Below, in pieces: positions 1 to 8,533 of a stretch of DNA of 64,000 nucleotides. This DNA is from Citricoccus zhacaiensis (GTDB lineage Bacteria; Actinomycetota; Actinomycetes; Actinomycetales; Micrococcaceae), in contig NZ_BMLQ01000011.1 of the NCBI RefSeq assembly GCF_014645315.1, positions 1-64,000 of the forward strand, in the 5' to 3' direction. The notes beneath the pieces were generated by a model that was not told where the DNA came from, did not search any database, and saw only the letters and a list, made by a program, of their open reading frames with translations. A program made the position numbers and the translations under genes. The first letter of the stretch is position 1. Every line of letters begins with the position of its first letter.

Positions 1-120
1 GAGAAACGACGGAACGAGCAACGCACCGACAAGGAAATCCGCCGCTGCATCAAACGCTACCTAGCCCGCCGCGTCTACCGGACCCTCAACACCTCAGCCA
101 CAGTCCCGACCACGGCTTGA
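1..120 (+). CDS. Transposase C-terminal end, IS110-like (partial)
   Basis: An open frame enters from the left edge and ends at TGA (118-120), giving 39 residues. The stretch EIRRCIKRYLARRVYRTL resembles the basic C-terminal tail of IS110-family transposases; this is recognised from memory of the family and rests on a short match. The catalytic part lies outside the window, so it cannot be said whether the element is intact. No clear element end is visible in the following 40 bases. Confidence 0.5.
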   Translation, partial: EKRRNEQRTDKEIRRCIKRYLARRVYRTLNTSATVPTTA

Positions 121-160
121 CAGACATAGAAGAGTCCCGAACTCGACTCACAGCGTGGGG

Positions 161-973
161 TTAGCGGGGGCGGGGCTCACTGCGGCGCTGCATGCCGCGG
201 GCGGTGGGCTCGTAGCCGAGGCGGCGGGTGATGGCCCGGGCGGCGAACTGCAGCTGCGGGATGGTGACCGCCAGGTGCTCCTCGCCCCGGGGCACGATCA
301 CGGTGAGCGTCCCCACGGCGTGCTGGTCCTCCACGAAGATCGGCACGGAGATCCCGCTGGATTCCTCCACGATGATCCCTGCCATGGAGACGTAGCCGTT
401 GCGGCGGATGTCCGCGAGAATCCCCCGCAGCTGGTCCGGGTCGGTCACGGTGTCCGGGGTGAGCTTCTCCAGACGTCGGCTCAGGAACCGCTCCTGCTCC
501 TCCTCCGGGGCGTAGGCCATGAACACGAGCCCGGCCGAACAGCCGTGGACGGGCAGGCGGCCGGCGATCCGGGTGATGTTGATGGTCGCGTCGTCCGCGG
601 CAAGCCGCTCCAGGTAGAGCACGTCCGTGCCCTCCAGAACGCCGAGCGAGACGTGGTTGCCGGTGTGGTTGAGCAGGTCCTCCATGGGGGGCAAAGCGGC
701 CTCCCGCAGGGACGAGGCCCGCGATCCCCGCGAGGCCATCTCCCACATCCGGTGCCCGTGGCGCAGCCGGCCGGAATCGTCCCGGACCAGCAGCCCTTCT
801 ACCTCCAGCTCGGCCACGAGGCGGTGCACCGTGGACACCGGCAGCCCGACCGCCCGGGCCAGCTCCCGCAGGTGCAACGCCGGGGTGTCGTCACTGAAAG
901 CAGCCAGGATCCGCACCACGCGGTGGATGACGGATTCCCCGGAAGGCGAGTTGGCCACGAACCTGCCTTTCAT
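161..973 (-). CDS. IclR-family transcriptional regulator
   Basis: This is an IclR-type DNA-binding regulator with an N-terminal winged helix (RVVRILAAFSDDTPALHLRE onward, then VSTVHRLVAELEVEGLL) and a C-terminal effector domain containing the family-like GCSAGLVFMAYAP region and a late SVPIFVEDQHAVGTLTV segment. The start at 973 is chosen because GAGGT lies ten bases upstream; in-frame starts at 994 and 1033 have poorer sites. It faces the SDR gene at 1051 across about 77 bases, so it most likely controls that gene. IclR proteins usually sense small organic or aromatic acids; the ligand here is unknown. Confidence 0.88.
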   Translation of the reverse strand: MKGRFVANSPSGESVIHRVVRILAAFSDDTPALHLRELARAVGLPVSTVHRLVAELEVEGLLVRDDSGRLRHGHRMWEMASRGSRASSLREAALPPMEDLLNHTGNHVSLGVLEGTDVLYLERLAADDATINITRIAGRLPVHGCSAGLVFMAYAPEEEQERFLSRRLEKLTPDTVTDPDQLRGILADIRRNGYVSMAGIIVEESSGISVPIFVEDQHAVGTLTVIVPRGEEHLAVTIPQLQFAARAITRRLGYEPTARGMQRRSEPRPR

Positions 974-1050
974 CGAAGAGGTGACCTCGATCATACCGAT
1001 CAACGGAACACACCCGCGATCCTCCGGCCCCACCTTCCTAGGGTGACCCC

Positions 1051-1872
1051 ATGAGCACTCCCCCCAGCACTCCGGTCACGTCCACTCTCCACGGCTCCAT
1101 TCACGACGCCGGCTCCGGCCGGGCGGCCGGCAAGGTCGCCCTGATCTCGGGGGCAGCCCAGGGCATGGGTGCCTCCCACGCCCGTGCGCTGGCTGCCGCC
1201 GGCGCATACGTCATGATCGGCGACCTTCAGGAGGAGGCCGGCACCGCCCTGGCGGAGGAGATCAACACCGACGTCGGCCGCACGGCCGCCGCCTTCACGC
1301 CGCTGAACGTGACGGACTTCGAGGCCTGGACGGCCGCCGTCGGGCACTGTGTCCAGGAGTTCGGGAAGCTGGATGTGCTGGTGAACAACGCGGGGATCTA
1401 CACGCCCGGCAACGTGGAGGATGCCTCCGTGGAGGACTGGTCCCGGACCATCGACATTGACCTGACCGGAACGTTCCTCGGGATGAAGGCCGCAGTGCCG
1501 GAGTTGAAGAAGCAGGACACCTCCTCGATCATCAACGTCTCCTCGATCGCCGGGCTGGTCGGCTTCAAGAACCGCGCCGCCTACTCCGCCGCGAAATGGG
1601 GCGTGCAGGGACTGACGAAGACCTCGGCGCTGGATTTCGGGGAGGACGGCATCCGCGTGAACTCCATTCACCCCGGCTCCGTGGAGACGCCGCTGACCGC
1701 CGGCCTGAAGCGCGGGCTCGGGCAGGTCCCGGCCGGTCGGGCGGCACAGGTGGAGGAGATCAGCTCGCTGGTGCTCTACCTGGCCTCGGACGAGTCGCGG
1801 TTCGTCTCCGGCGCCTCTATTGCGATCGACGGCGGGGAGACGGCCGGGAACAACCTGCGGCGGGATTCCTGA
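1051..1872 (+). CDS. Short-chain dehydrogenase/reductase (SDR)
   Basis: Classical SDR of 273 residues. The NAD(P)-binding glycine motif is GAAQGMGASHA near residue 34, the NNAG motif lies near residue 112 and the active-site pair is YSAAKWG near residue 178. Length and motifs fit the FabG / 3-alpha(20-beta)-hydroxysteroid dehydrogenase type. The acidic residue in IGDLQEE after the second strand suggests NAD(H) preference, which is inference. It begins 77 bases from the divergent IclR regulator. The substrate cannot be read from sequence; SDRs of this type oxidise secondary alcohols. Confidence 0.9.
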   Translation: MSTPPSTPVTSTLHGSIHDAGSGRAAGKVALISGAAQGMGASHARALAAAGAYVMIGDLQEEAGTALAEEINTDVGRTAAAFTPLNVTDFEAWTAAVGHCVQEFGKLDVLVNNAGIYTPGNVEDASVEDWSRTIDIDLTGTFLGMKAAVPELKKQDTSSIINVSSIAGLVGFKNRAAYSAAKWGVQGLTKTSALDFGEDGIRVNSIHPGSVETPLTAGLKRGLGQVPAGRAAQVEEISSLVLYLASDESRFVSGASIAIDGGETAGNNLRRDS

Positions 1873-2013
1873 AGCTGACGGCCGGCGAGCGGCGGACACC
1901 CGGAGTCGGGCCTTGCACCTCCCCGCACCTTCATCCATAGTGATGATGGCGCGTGACCGGCATCACATGATCATCCGGCACGCGATGCCCTGGCCACGTA
2001 CCCCGGAGGAATC

Positions 2014-3099
2014 ATGCCGTCCACTCCTCGCACCTCACGCGTTCCCCGCCGCACCCTCCTGGGCGCCGGCGGCATCGCAGCCCTCAGCGCCCCGATCCTG
2101 AGCGCGGGCCCCGCCACCGCCGCCACCGGTCCCGTCCTGGCCACGGCCGAGAACGTGCCGGACACCGGCATGCACCTGGTGACGCTCGGAACCGCTGCCG
2201 GGCCGGCGATCCGCGGGACCCGGCACGGGATCGCGAGCGCCGTCGTCGTCGATGGGCTGCACTACCTGGTGGACTTCGGGCTGGGGATGCCACGCCAGGC
2301 CTCCGAGGCGGGCTTGACCGGCAACAAGCTGCGTCAGGCGTTCGTCACGCACCTGCATTCTGACCACATCTCCGAGCTGAGCGCCTACATGCTGTACAAC
2401 TGGGACACCCCGGTCCAGGGCGTCACCTCCCGCGTGGGGATCATGGGCCCGGGACGCGCCCGCCTGCCGAGGGGCATCCGGCCGGTGGTATCCCCGCCGC
2501 AGACGGGCATGAAGGACGTCATCAAGAACCTGATGCGTGCCAACGCCTATGACATCAACATCCGCACCACGGACGAGGCGCGGATCCCGCTCGATGAGCT
2601 CTTCGAGGGCGTGGACATCGACCTGCCCCGGCGCCCGCGGGCGGATCCGGACCGCAACCCCGTCCCGGACATGGAGCCGTTCACCATCTACGAGGACGAC
2701 CGCGTGCGGGTGAAGGCCACCCTGGTGGAGCACCTTCCGGTCTTCCCGTCCTTCGGCTTCCGCTTCGAGACGGAGCACGGCGTCATCGCCTTCTCCGGGG
2801 ACACCACCGAGACCCCGAACATGGTCGGCCTCAGCCGGGACGCCGACCTCCTGGTCCACGAGGTCGTCAACATGGATTACTACCGGGATCAGGACTTCAC
2901 CGAGGAGTTCCTGCACCACCTGGAGTCCAGCCACACGACGCCCGAGGGCATCGGACGGATCGCCTCCGAGGCCGAGGTGAAGAAGGTGGTGGTCAGCCAC
3001 ATGGCCGGGGTCTTCTCCGACGCCGACCTGGCCGGCATCGCCGAGTTCTACGACGGTCCGTACACCCTGGCCGCCGACCGGCAGCTCTTCAGCGTCTGA
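2014..3099 (+). CDS. Exported MBL-fold metallo-hydrolase
   Basis: Metallo-beta-lactamase-fold hydrolase of 361 residues. The metal-binding motif HLHSDH is at residues 113-118, followed by the later metal ligand region FSGDTTETPNM and the terminal VVVSHMAG. The N terminus has twin arginines (VPRRTLLGAGG, R12-R13), a hydrophobic stretch and an AGPATAA cleavage-like site, so it is probably exported folded by the Tat system. The start has a strong GGAGG site (2004-2008). Resemblance to the arylsulfatase / ribonuclease Z-like branch is suggested by the DTTETPNM segment, but the substrate is unknown. It appears to be a single-gene unit. Confidence 0.88.
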   Translation: MPSTPRTSRVPRRTLLGAGGIAALSAPILSAGPATAATGPVLATAENVPDTGMHLVTLGTAAGPAIRGTRHGIASAVVVDGLHYLVDFGLGMPRQASEAGLTGNKLRQAFVTHLHSDHISELSAYMLYNWDTPVQGVTSRVGIMGPGRARLPRGIRPVVSPPQTGMKDVIKNLMRANAYDINIRTTDEARIPLDELFEGVDIDLPRRPRADPDRNPVPDMEPFTIYEDDRVRVKATLVEHLPVFPSFGFRFETEHGVIAFSGDTTETPNMVGLSRDADLLVHEVVNMDYYRDQDFTEEFLHHLESSHTTPEGIGRIASEAEVKKVVVSHMAGVFSDADLAGIAEFYDGPYTLAADRQLFSV

Positions 3100-3128
3100 C
3101 CGGGAGCCGGCGTCGATAGACTGCCGGA

Positions 3129-4025
3129 ATGCCTTTGCCCTCCCCGTCTCCTCGCGTGCCGAACCGGACCCTCCTGGTGGGCTGCGGCGTACTCGGCACC
3201 CGGCTCGGGGAGCGCCTGACCGCGGACGGCGGGGAGGTGTTCGCCCTGCGCCGCACCACGGCCGGGCTTCCCGCCGCCTTCACCGCCCTGCCGGTGGACC
3301 TGCAGGCACCCGTGCGCACCGCGCTGCCGGCCGTGGACGCCATGGTCATCACCCTTCCTCCCGGCGGCCCGGTGTCCGGCCCGGCGCTCGGCTCTGCGTC
3401 CGCTCGTCCATGGCACGACGACGGCTACCTCGCCTCGCTGCGGAATCTCGCCGCCGCCTTGCCGCAGGTCCCACCCCGCGTGGTTCTGGTCTCCTCCACC
3501 CGGGTCCTGGGCGGCCACACCCACGGCCGACCCCTCACCGAACTGGACGCCCCGGCCCCGGTGGGTCCGCGCGCCGCCACCCTGCTCGAGGGTGAGCGGC
3601 TGGCTACGAAGCTCTTCAACGCGCACCTCCTCCGCCCGGCCGGGATCTACGGGCCGGGACGCGAGATGCTGCTGCGCAAGGCCCTCGAAGGCGCCCCGGT
3701 CCAGTACGCCCGCCGCACGAACCGCATCCATGAGGACGACCTGGTCCGCACCCTGCACGCCCTGCTGACTGCGGAGGAGCCACCCCGCCTGCTGCACGCG
3801 GTGGACCAGTCGCCGGCGCCGCTGGGCGAGGTCATCACGTTCATCGCCCACCGACTCGGCGTTCCGCCACCGCCGGCCGTCGAGCCGGAAGAGGAGACCG
3901 GCACCGTCCTGGACGGCACACAGCTGTTGAAATTCCTCGGCACCCTGGAGCATCCCACTTTTCAGTCCGGCTACGGCGACCTCATCGCCGCCCGGAACGG
4001 GACAGGATCCGGGCAGCAGTCCTAG
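3129..4025 (+). CDS. NAD-dependent epimerase/dehydratase-like protein
   Basis: Protein of 298 residues with an N-terminal Rossmann motif (LLVGCGVLGTRLGERL near residue 15) and the extended-SDR outline: VVLVSSTRVLG, then RPAGIYGPGREMLL, then IHEDDLV. The usual catalytic YxxxK is not evident, because the region after the STRVLG strand lacks a clear Tyr/Lys pair. It resembles the YeeZ-type, atypical extended SDRs that bind NAD(P) but whose reaction is unassigned. It overlaps the 3' end of the convergent aldo/keto reductase by four bases. Confidence 0.82.
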   Translation: MPLPSPSPRVPNRTLLVGCGVLGTRLGERLTADGGEVFALRRTTAGLPAAFTALPVDLQAPVRTALPAVDAMVITLPPGGPVSGPALGSASARPWHDDGYLASLRNLAAALPQVPPRVVLVSSTRVLGGHTHGRPLTELDAPAPVGPRAATLLEGERLATKLFNAHLLRPAGIYGPGREMLLRKALEGAPVQYARRTNRIHEDDLVRTLHALLTAEEPPRLLHAVDQSPAPLGEVITFIAHRLGVPPPPAVEPEEETGTVLDGTQLLKFLGTLEHPTFQSGYGDLIAARNGTGSGQQS

Positions 4026-4969
4026 GGCACGTGGTGTCCGGCGGCCTGGAGCAGCCCGTACCACTCACCCCGGGTGAGCGGGAGGTCGGAGCCGGCGGCC
4101 GCGTCGGCGATCCGCTGCGGGTTGGTGGTGCCGAGCACCACCTGCATGTTTGCGGGGTGACGCGTGATCCAGGCGGTGGCGATCGCCAGCGGGGTGACGC
4201 CGTACAGCGCGGCCAGTCGGTCCAGTTCCGTGTTGAGTTCCGGGTAGTCCTCGGCCCCGAGGAACACGCCGGGTTCGGCGCCCTTCTGGAAGGGCGACCA
4301 TGCCTGGAGGGTGATCCCCTGGACACGGCAGTAGTCCACGATCCCCCCGCCATCCCGGGTCAGGGAGTCCTCCTGCCCGGCCATGTTCGAGGCCAAACCC
4401 TGAGCCACGATCGCCGAGTGCGTGAGGGAGAGCTGGACCTGGTTGACGAGCAGCGGCTGGCGGACGGCGGTCTTCAGCAGGTCGATCTGCCGCGGGGTGT
4501 GGTTGGAGACACCGAAGGCCCGCACCTTGCCGGAGGACTCGAGCTCGTCGAAGGCGCGGGCCACCTCCTCCGGCTCCACGAGGGCGTCCGGGCGGTGCAG
4601 GAGCAGCACGTCGATGTACTCGGTGCCGAGCGCCCGCAGCGAGTCCTCGACGGAGGCCACGATGTGCTCGTAGGAGGAGTCATAGTGCCACTGCTCGTCC
4701 ACGATTCCCGTCTTGGTCTGCAGCGTGATCTGCTCCCGCTCGGCGCCGCTGAGGCGGAGCGCCTCGGCGAACACACGTTCGCAGTGGTGATAGCCACCGG
4801 GGTGGTTGAAGCCGTAGAGGTCGGCGTGGTCGAAGAAGTCGACGCCGGCGTCCCGGGCCGCACTGTAGAGCGCCCGCACCTGTTCGGGCGTCTTGTCCGC
4901 GATCCGCATCATGCCGGCGATGATGTTGGGCACTGGGGTCTCGGTGCTGCCGAGGGGCACGGTCTTCAT
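4022..4969 (-). CDS. Aldo/keto reductase
   Basis: NADPH-dependent aldo/keto reductase of 315 residues. The catalytic tetrad is visible: D49 and Y52 in DHADLYG, K86 in QTKTGIV and H125 in LLHRPDA. The YdhF / AKR general-stress type is suggested by the [10 protein letters not shown] start and the [10 protein letters not shown] segment. The start has an AAGGAG site eight bases upstream. It is transcribed away from the zinc alcohol dehydrogenase at 5206; the 236-base gap probably holds both promoters. The substrate is probably an aldehyde or ketone but cannot be named. Confidence 0.9.
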   Translation of the reverse strand: MKTVPLGSTETPVPNIIAGMMRIADKTPEQVRALYSAARDAGVDFFDHADLYGFNHPGGYHHCERVFAEALRLSGAEREQITLQTKTGIVDEQWHYDSSYEHIVASVEDSLRALGTEYIDVLLLHRPDALVEPEEVARAFDELESSGKVRAFGVSNHTPRQIDLLKTAVRQPLLVNQVQLSLTHSAIVAQGLASNMAGQEDSLTRDGGGIVDYCRVQGITLQAWSPFQKGAEPGVFLGAEDYPELNTELDRLAALYGVTPLAIATAWITRHPANMQVVLGTTNPQRIADAAAGSDLPLTRGEWYGLLQAAGHHVP

Positions 4970-5116
4970 GGGGCTCCTTACCGGTAGTGCTCACGGTCGG
5001 TCAGGCAACGGCCGACGTCGTCGTCCCCATGATGCCGCGTGATGGCGTTGCATGGCAGGGCTCACCCTGTCCTGAGGGCTCCATCACAGGGGTACCACCA
5101 GAGACTCCCTGCCCTG

Positions 5117-5188
5117 TCAGTCCGGTGGTTGACTGGTTCGGTGGCCCCGGCGGGCAACCCCTGCGGCGGCCACTTCCATCCGGACAGA
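5117..5188 (+). promoter_or_regulatory. Possible structured leader RNA before alcohol dehydrogenase
   Basis: The arms TCAGTCCGG (5117-5125) and CCGGACAGA (5180-5188) pair over nine bases with one mismatch and would close a 54-base domain. Inside are further GC helices, and a GGGCAACC-to-GGCCACTTCC arrangement vaguely recalls the core of SAM-I type riboswitches. The resemblance is weak and from memory. The domain ends 17 bases before the start codon and just before its ribosome site. Confidence 0.28.
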
Positions 5189-5205
5189 CCGCGCAAAGGA
5201 CCTTG

Positions 5206-6252
5206 ATGACTGCTGTTCCCGCCTACATCGCCGCCAACGCCACCGACCCGATGACCCTCGGGACCATCGAACGGCGCCTGGTCGGCCCGCATGACGTGCG
5301 GATCGATATCCACTGGTCCGGCATCTGTCACTCAGACATCCACACCGTCCGGGGCGACTGGGGTCCACAGCCCTACCCGCTGACCGTCGGCCACGAGATC
5401 GCCGGGATCGTGGCAGAGGTCGGCTCCGACGTGACCACCCTCAAGGTGGGCGACCGGGCCGGCGTCGGCTGCCTGGTGAACTCCTGCGGCGACTGCACCA
5501 ACTGCGCCAATGGAGACGAGCAATACTGCTTGAACGGTGCCGTGGGCACCTACGGCGCCACGGACCGGGACGGCACCGTCACCCAGGGCGGCTACGCCAC
5601 CGGGATCGTCGTGGATGCCGACTTCGTGCTGAGCATCCCCGAGTCGATCCCCTTCGAGAAGGCCGCCCCGCTGCTGTGCGCCGGGATCACCACCTACTCC
5701 CCGCTCAAGCACTGGGGTGCCGGGCCAGGCAAGCGCGTGGGGGTGGTCGGCTTCGGCGGGCTCGGGCACATGGCCGTGAAGATCGCCCACGCCATGGGTG
5801 CCGAGGTCACCGTGCTTTCCCAATCCCTGCGCAAGCAGGAAGACGGCAAGCGCCTGGGCGCGGACCACTACTACGCCACGAGTGACCCGGAGACCTTCAA
5901 GACCCTGTCCAAGAGCCTGGACCTGATCATCAACACGGTCAGCGCCCCGGTGGACGTGGACGCTTTCCTGGGCCTGCTGGCCGTCAACGGCGCCCTGGTG
6001 AACGTGGGCGCCCCGGCCGAGCCGATGAGCCTGAACGTCAACTCCCTCCTGGGCGGACGCCGCACCTACGCCGGCTCCATGATCGGCGGGATCGCCGAGA
6101 CCCAGGAGATGCTGGACTTCTGCGCCGAGCACGGCATCGCCGCCGAGGTCGAGGTCATCGAAGCCGCGCAGATCAACGAGGCCTGGGAGCGCGTGCTGGC
6201 CTCGGACGTGCGCTACCGCTTCGTGATCGACGCCTCCACGTTCGCGGGCTGA
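5206..6252 (+). CDS. Zinc-dependent NAD(P) alcohol dehydrogenase
   Basis: Medium-chain zinc alcohol dehydrogenase of 348 residues, closest in pattern to the YahK / cinnamyl-alcohol group. Catalytic zinc ligands are C41 (CHSDIH) and H63-E64 (VGHEIAG); structural zinc cysteines are C94, C97, C100 and C108. The coenzyme motif is [12 protein letters not shown] near residue 183. The start at 5206 is chosen because AAAGGA lies five bases upstream and family homology begins there, although the frame is open to 4987. It probably reduces aliphatic or aromatic aldehydes with NADPH. An 18-bp-stem terminator begins directly after its stop codon. Confidence 0.92.
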   Translation: MTAVPAYIAANATDPMTLGTIERRLVGPHDVRIDIHWSGICHSDIHTVRGDWGPQPYPLTVGHEIAGIVAEVGSDVTTLKVGDRAGVGCLVNSCGDCTNCANGDEQYCLNGAVGTYGATDRDGTVTQGGYATGIVVDADFVLSIPESIPFEKAAPLLCAGITTYSPLKHWGAGPGKRVGVVGFGGLGHMAVKIAHAMGAEVTVLSQSLRKQEDGKRLGADHYYATSDPETFKTLSKSLDLIINTVSAPVDVDAFLGLLAVNGALVNVGAPAEPMSLNVNSLLGGRRTYAGSMIGGIAETQEMLDFCAEHGIAAEVEVIEAAQINEAWERVLASDVRYRFVIDASTFAG

Positions 6253-6297
6253 CCTGAACCGCCGCTGCGTGCCTGCATCACGCAGCGGCGGGTCAGG
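6253..6297. terminator. Hairpin terminator after alcohol dehydrogenase
   Basis: Arms 6253-6270 and 6280-6297 pair over 18 bases with one mismatch around a nine-base loop (core CCGCCGCTGCGT). It starts at the base after the TGA of the alcohol dehydrogenase. No T run follows on the plus strand, which is common in GC-rich actinobacteria. The stop codon of the small minus-strand gene lies in the right arm. Confidence 0.75.
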
Positions 6298-6505
6298 ACA
6301 GCGACTGGACGCGGACCAGGACCTCGCGGCCGGTGCCGGAGTCCTGGCGTGTGGCCTGCACGGCGACCTGCACCTCGGCCACGATCTGCCACACCGGGCG
6401 CGAGGCGGCCAGCGCGATCTCCACCACCACGTCGCCGGTCACGGGGTCGATGACCATTCCGAAGCGCACGTGCCCCGTGTGCTGGCGACTTCCAGAAAAT
6501 GTCAC
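6293..6505 (-). CDS. Small Asp23/Gls24-like protein, possibly 5'-truncated
   Basis: Frame of up to 70 residues. VTGDVVVEIALAAS followed by a helix PVWQIVAEVQVAVQA and a terminal strand VLVRVQSLS resembles the C-terminal half of Asp23/Gls24 alkaline-shock-type envelope proteins, which normally run to about 110-150 residues. The N-terminal part is missing. The GTG start at 6505 has no good ribosome site, nor does the internal ATG at 6457. The upstream boundary coincides with repeated AATGTCAC-like sequences, so truncation by an inserted element is plausible. It may not be expressed. Confidence 0.4.
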   Translation of the reverse strand: MTFSGSRQHTGHVRFGMVIDPVTGDVVVEIALAASRPVWQIVAEVQVAVQATRQDSGTGREVLVRVQSLS

Positions 6506-6630
6506 GCCTGGAGAAGAATGTAACTTTTGTCAGTTCCGATGAGTGTCAGCCCCGGAGTCGCGCCGAGCCGACGGTGGTTGAAGCACTCGGCACCAGCGTC
6601 GTGGACCTCAATCGCCCTCGGTCCCGTGCA
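6496..6630 (-). other. Possible insertion-sequence remnant
   Basis: Three near-repeats, AATGTCAC (6498-6505), AATGTAAC (6517-6524) and TTTGTCAG (6527-6534), resemble the multiple short terminal repeats at the ends of some IS481/IS3-like elements. On the minus strand the adjacent stretch reads as a short open segment containing CFNHRRLGATPG, loosely like an integrase C terminus. There is no complete transposase and no clear target duplication. It otherwise fills the space between the small Asp23-like frame and the aldo/keto reductase. Confidence 0.25.
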
Positions 6631-7476
6631 TCAGTGCCCGAATTCGTCAGAATCCAGCCGCGGCCCCTCGCCGGTGTCCAAGGCATCGATCCTTGCCATC
6701 TCCTCCTCCGTCAGCGCGAAGTCGAAGAGGTCGAGGTTCTGCCGCTGGCGCTCCTCGTTGGCCGAACGAGGCACAACAATGCGCCCCTGCTGAAGATGCC
6801 AGCGGAGGGCAACTTGCGCCGGTGTGCGACCCACCCGCGCGGCAGGGTCGACCAGTTCCGCACGGTTCAGCACCTCGCTGCCTCGGGCCAGCGGGCTATA
6901 AGCAGCCGTGGCCACTCCGGATGCAGCATTGAACTGCTCCACATCATGCTGAGCATGCTCGGGATCCACCTGGACCTGATTCACGGGTGGAACCATCCCC
7001 GCGTCCAAGACTCGCTGGAGGTGTACCGGCTTAAAGTTGGAGACGCCCCATGCTCGCACTAGACCGGTCTCTACCAGGCCAACCAGCGATTCGCAGGTCT
7101 GAACATAGAGATCCTGCGCTGGGTTTGGCCAATGAACCAGGAAGAGATCGAGATAGTCCAAGCCCATGCGTTTCAGGGCACGCTCCGCCGACTGGCGCAC
7201 CGTGGCGGCGTCGCCGTGCGAGTCCTTGTTGAATTTGGTGGTGACGAAGACGTCCTCGCGAGCCAAACCCGACTCGCGAACGGCGAGGCCCACAGCGTCC
7301 TCGTTGCCGTAGTTCTCCGCGGTATCGACGTGCCGGTACCCGAGAGCGAGGGCCTGAGTGACCGATGCCGTACATTCACTCCCCGTAAGGGGCCAGGTCC
7401 CGATCCCCACGATGGGGATGTCGACGCCATCCACCCCGGAACCCGTGAGCGTCGCGTGCGGGGCAATGCTGTTCAT
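6631..7476 (-). CDS. Aldo/keto reductase, diketogluconate-reductase type
   Basis: Aldo/keto reductase of 281 residues of the AKR5-like type (2,5-diketo-D-gluconate reductase and relatives). The catalytic tetrad is D51 and Y56 (VDTAENYG), K81 (TTKFNK) and H115 (LFLVHWP). The C-terminal VPRSANEERQRQNLDLF segment carries the NADPH-phosphate-binding part. The start has AGGGAG eight bases upstream. It lies directly downstream of the IclR regulator gene on the same strand (52-base gap), so it belongs to the 6.6-15.3 kb catabolic island. There it is a candidate for reducing or oxidising a ring hydroxyl or carbonyl; the direction in vivo is unknown. Confidence 0.9.
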   Translation of the reverse strand: MNSIAPHATLTGSGVDGVDIPIVGIGTWPLTGSECTASVTQALALGYRHVDTAENYGNEDAVGLAVRESGLAREDVFVTTKFNKDSHGDAATVRQSAERALKRMGLDYLDLFLVHWPNPAQDLYVQTCESLVGLVETGLVRAWGVSNFKPVHLQRVLDAGMVPPVNQVQVDPEHAQHDVEQFNAASGVATAAYSPLARGSEVLNRAELVDPAARVGRTPAQVALRWHLQQGRIVVPRSANEERQRQNLDLFDFALTEEEMARIDALDTGEGPRLDSDEFGH

Positions 7477-7527
7477 GCCTGTCTCCCTTGATGACTTCGT
7501 TGATGGCTGAGTTGAGCTTGGCTCGGC

Positions 7528-8343
7528 TTAGGCGTCGACTGACCCGAAGCGATGACGTTTCAGCGTGGACTCCCGGACGTGTTCATCCCGGAAGACGGTG
7601 GCCAGCTCCTTGGCGGCCTGCCGTAGATCGGGAAGCATAGCGATGCAGCGATCTCGGTCGAGTCGAGCGCTCGGACCACAGAGATTCAAGACACCGACCG
7701 CCTCCTCACCCGGCCTCAAGATGACGGGGACCGCAATGGCGGCGACGCCCACCTCGAAGAGATCCGCCACATATCCGAATCCCAGGTCTCGAGCTTCGTG
7801 CAGCAACGCGAGATACTCGGCATGCGTCCTCGGCGCGATGGGAGTGTACTCATCCGGCGCCGGATAGCCCTGTAGCTCAACCAGTTCCAACGCACGCTCA
7901 TCTGACATGGTGGACAGCCACGCCAGGCCGCTGGCGGAACAGGAGAGCTTCACCTCCTGGCCGTCGTCCGGATCGAAGCGCAGACCGGACTTGCTGCCTT
8001 CCCGCTTGGCCACCCAGACCAAGGTCGATTCATCGACGATGCTCAACCGGGATAACTCGCCGGACGTGGCCGAAAGTCGGTCCAGGAAGGACTGAGCAAG
8101 GTCGACCAAAGGAATCGTGGCCAGGTGACGCTGGGCCAGGGAGATCAGTTTCAGTCCCAGGATGTACTTGCCAGTGTCCTGATCCTGGCGCACGTACCCC
8201 AAGTCCACCAATTCACTCACGGCACGGTGGGCCGAACTCTTGACCACGTCAAGTCGTGTGGCGATTTCCTTTAGCGCCAGTCCCTCCGGCAGACCAGTCA
8301 ACATCTGCAGAATGCCAAGTCCTCGGCTGATCGCAGTAGACAC
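7528..8343 (-). CDS. IclR-family regulator of the catabolic island
   Basis: IclR-type regulator of 271 residues. The winged helix spans VSTAISRGLGILQMLTG to VKSSAHRAVSELVDLGYV, and the effector domain contains KLSCSASGLAWLS and AVPVILRPGEEAVGVLNLCG. The GTG start at 8343 is preferred: AAAGGGGA lies six bases upstream, whereas the longer GTG at 8379 lacks a site. It faces the dehydroquinase-like gene across 190 bases that contain a perfect 21-bp dyad; the same core recurs at the second divergent promoter of the island. It is the natural candidate for binding both sites. Effectors of the family are often small aromatic or hydroaromatic acids. Confidence 0.92.
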   Translation of the reverse strand: MSTAISRGLGILQMLTGLPEGLALKEIATRLDVVKSSAHRAVSELVDLGYVRQDQDTGKYILGLKLISLAQRHLATIPLVDLAQSFLDRLSATSGELSRLSIVDESTLVWVAKREGSKSGLRFDPDDGQEVKLSCSASGLAWLSTMSDERALELVELQGYPAPDEYTPIAPRTHAEYLALLHEARDLGFGYVADLFEVGVAAIAVPVILRPGEEAVGVLNLCGPSARLDRDRCIAMLPDLRQAAKELATVFRDEHVRESTLKRHRFGSVDA

Positions 8344-8440
8344 GTCCCATCCCCTTTGCTCGGGCCGAGGCGAGTGCACTCCGGCATGCTGTTACCGCAC
8401 GCAGGCTAACTGCGGAGGTCCACGGACACCAAGCTAACAT

Positions 8441-8461
8441 AAGTGGAACGTCATTCCACTT
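8441..8461. promoter_or_regulatory. Operator-like dyad between IclR and aroQ-like genes
   Basis: Arms AAGTGGAA (8441-8448) and TTCCACTT (8454-8461) are perfect inverted repeats around the centre CGTCA. The core TGGAACGTCATTCCA recurs exactly at 13354-13368. It sits 97 bases from the start of the regulator gene and 72 bases from the start of the dehydroquinase-like gene, a typical position for a regulator site in a divergent promoter. Confidence 0.8.
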
Positions 8462-8533
8462 TTGGTGCTAACGTGATGACACTGCAGCAGCGTGACCAAC
8501 GCAGCACGCACCCGCTGACGAAAGGCTGATGAG

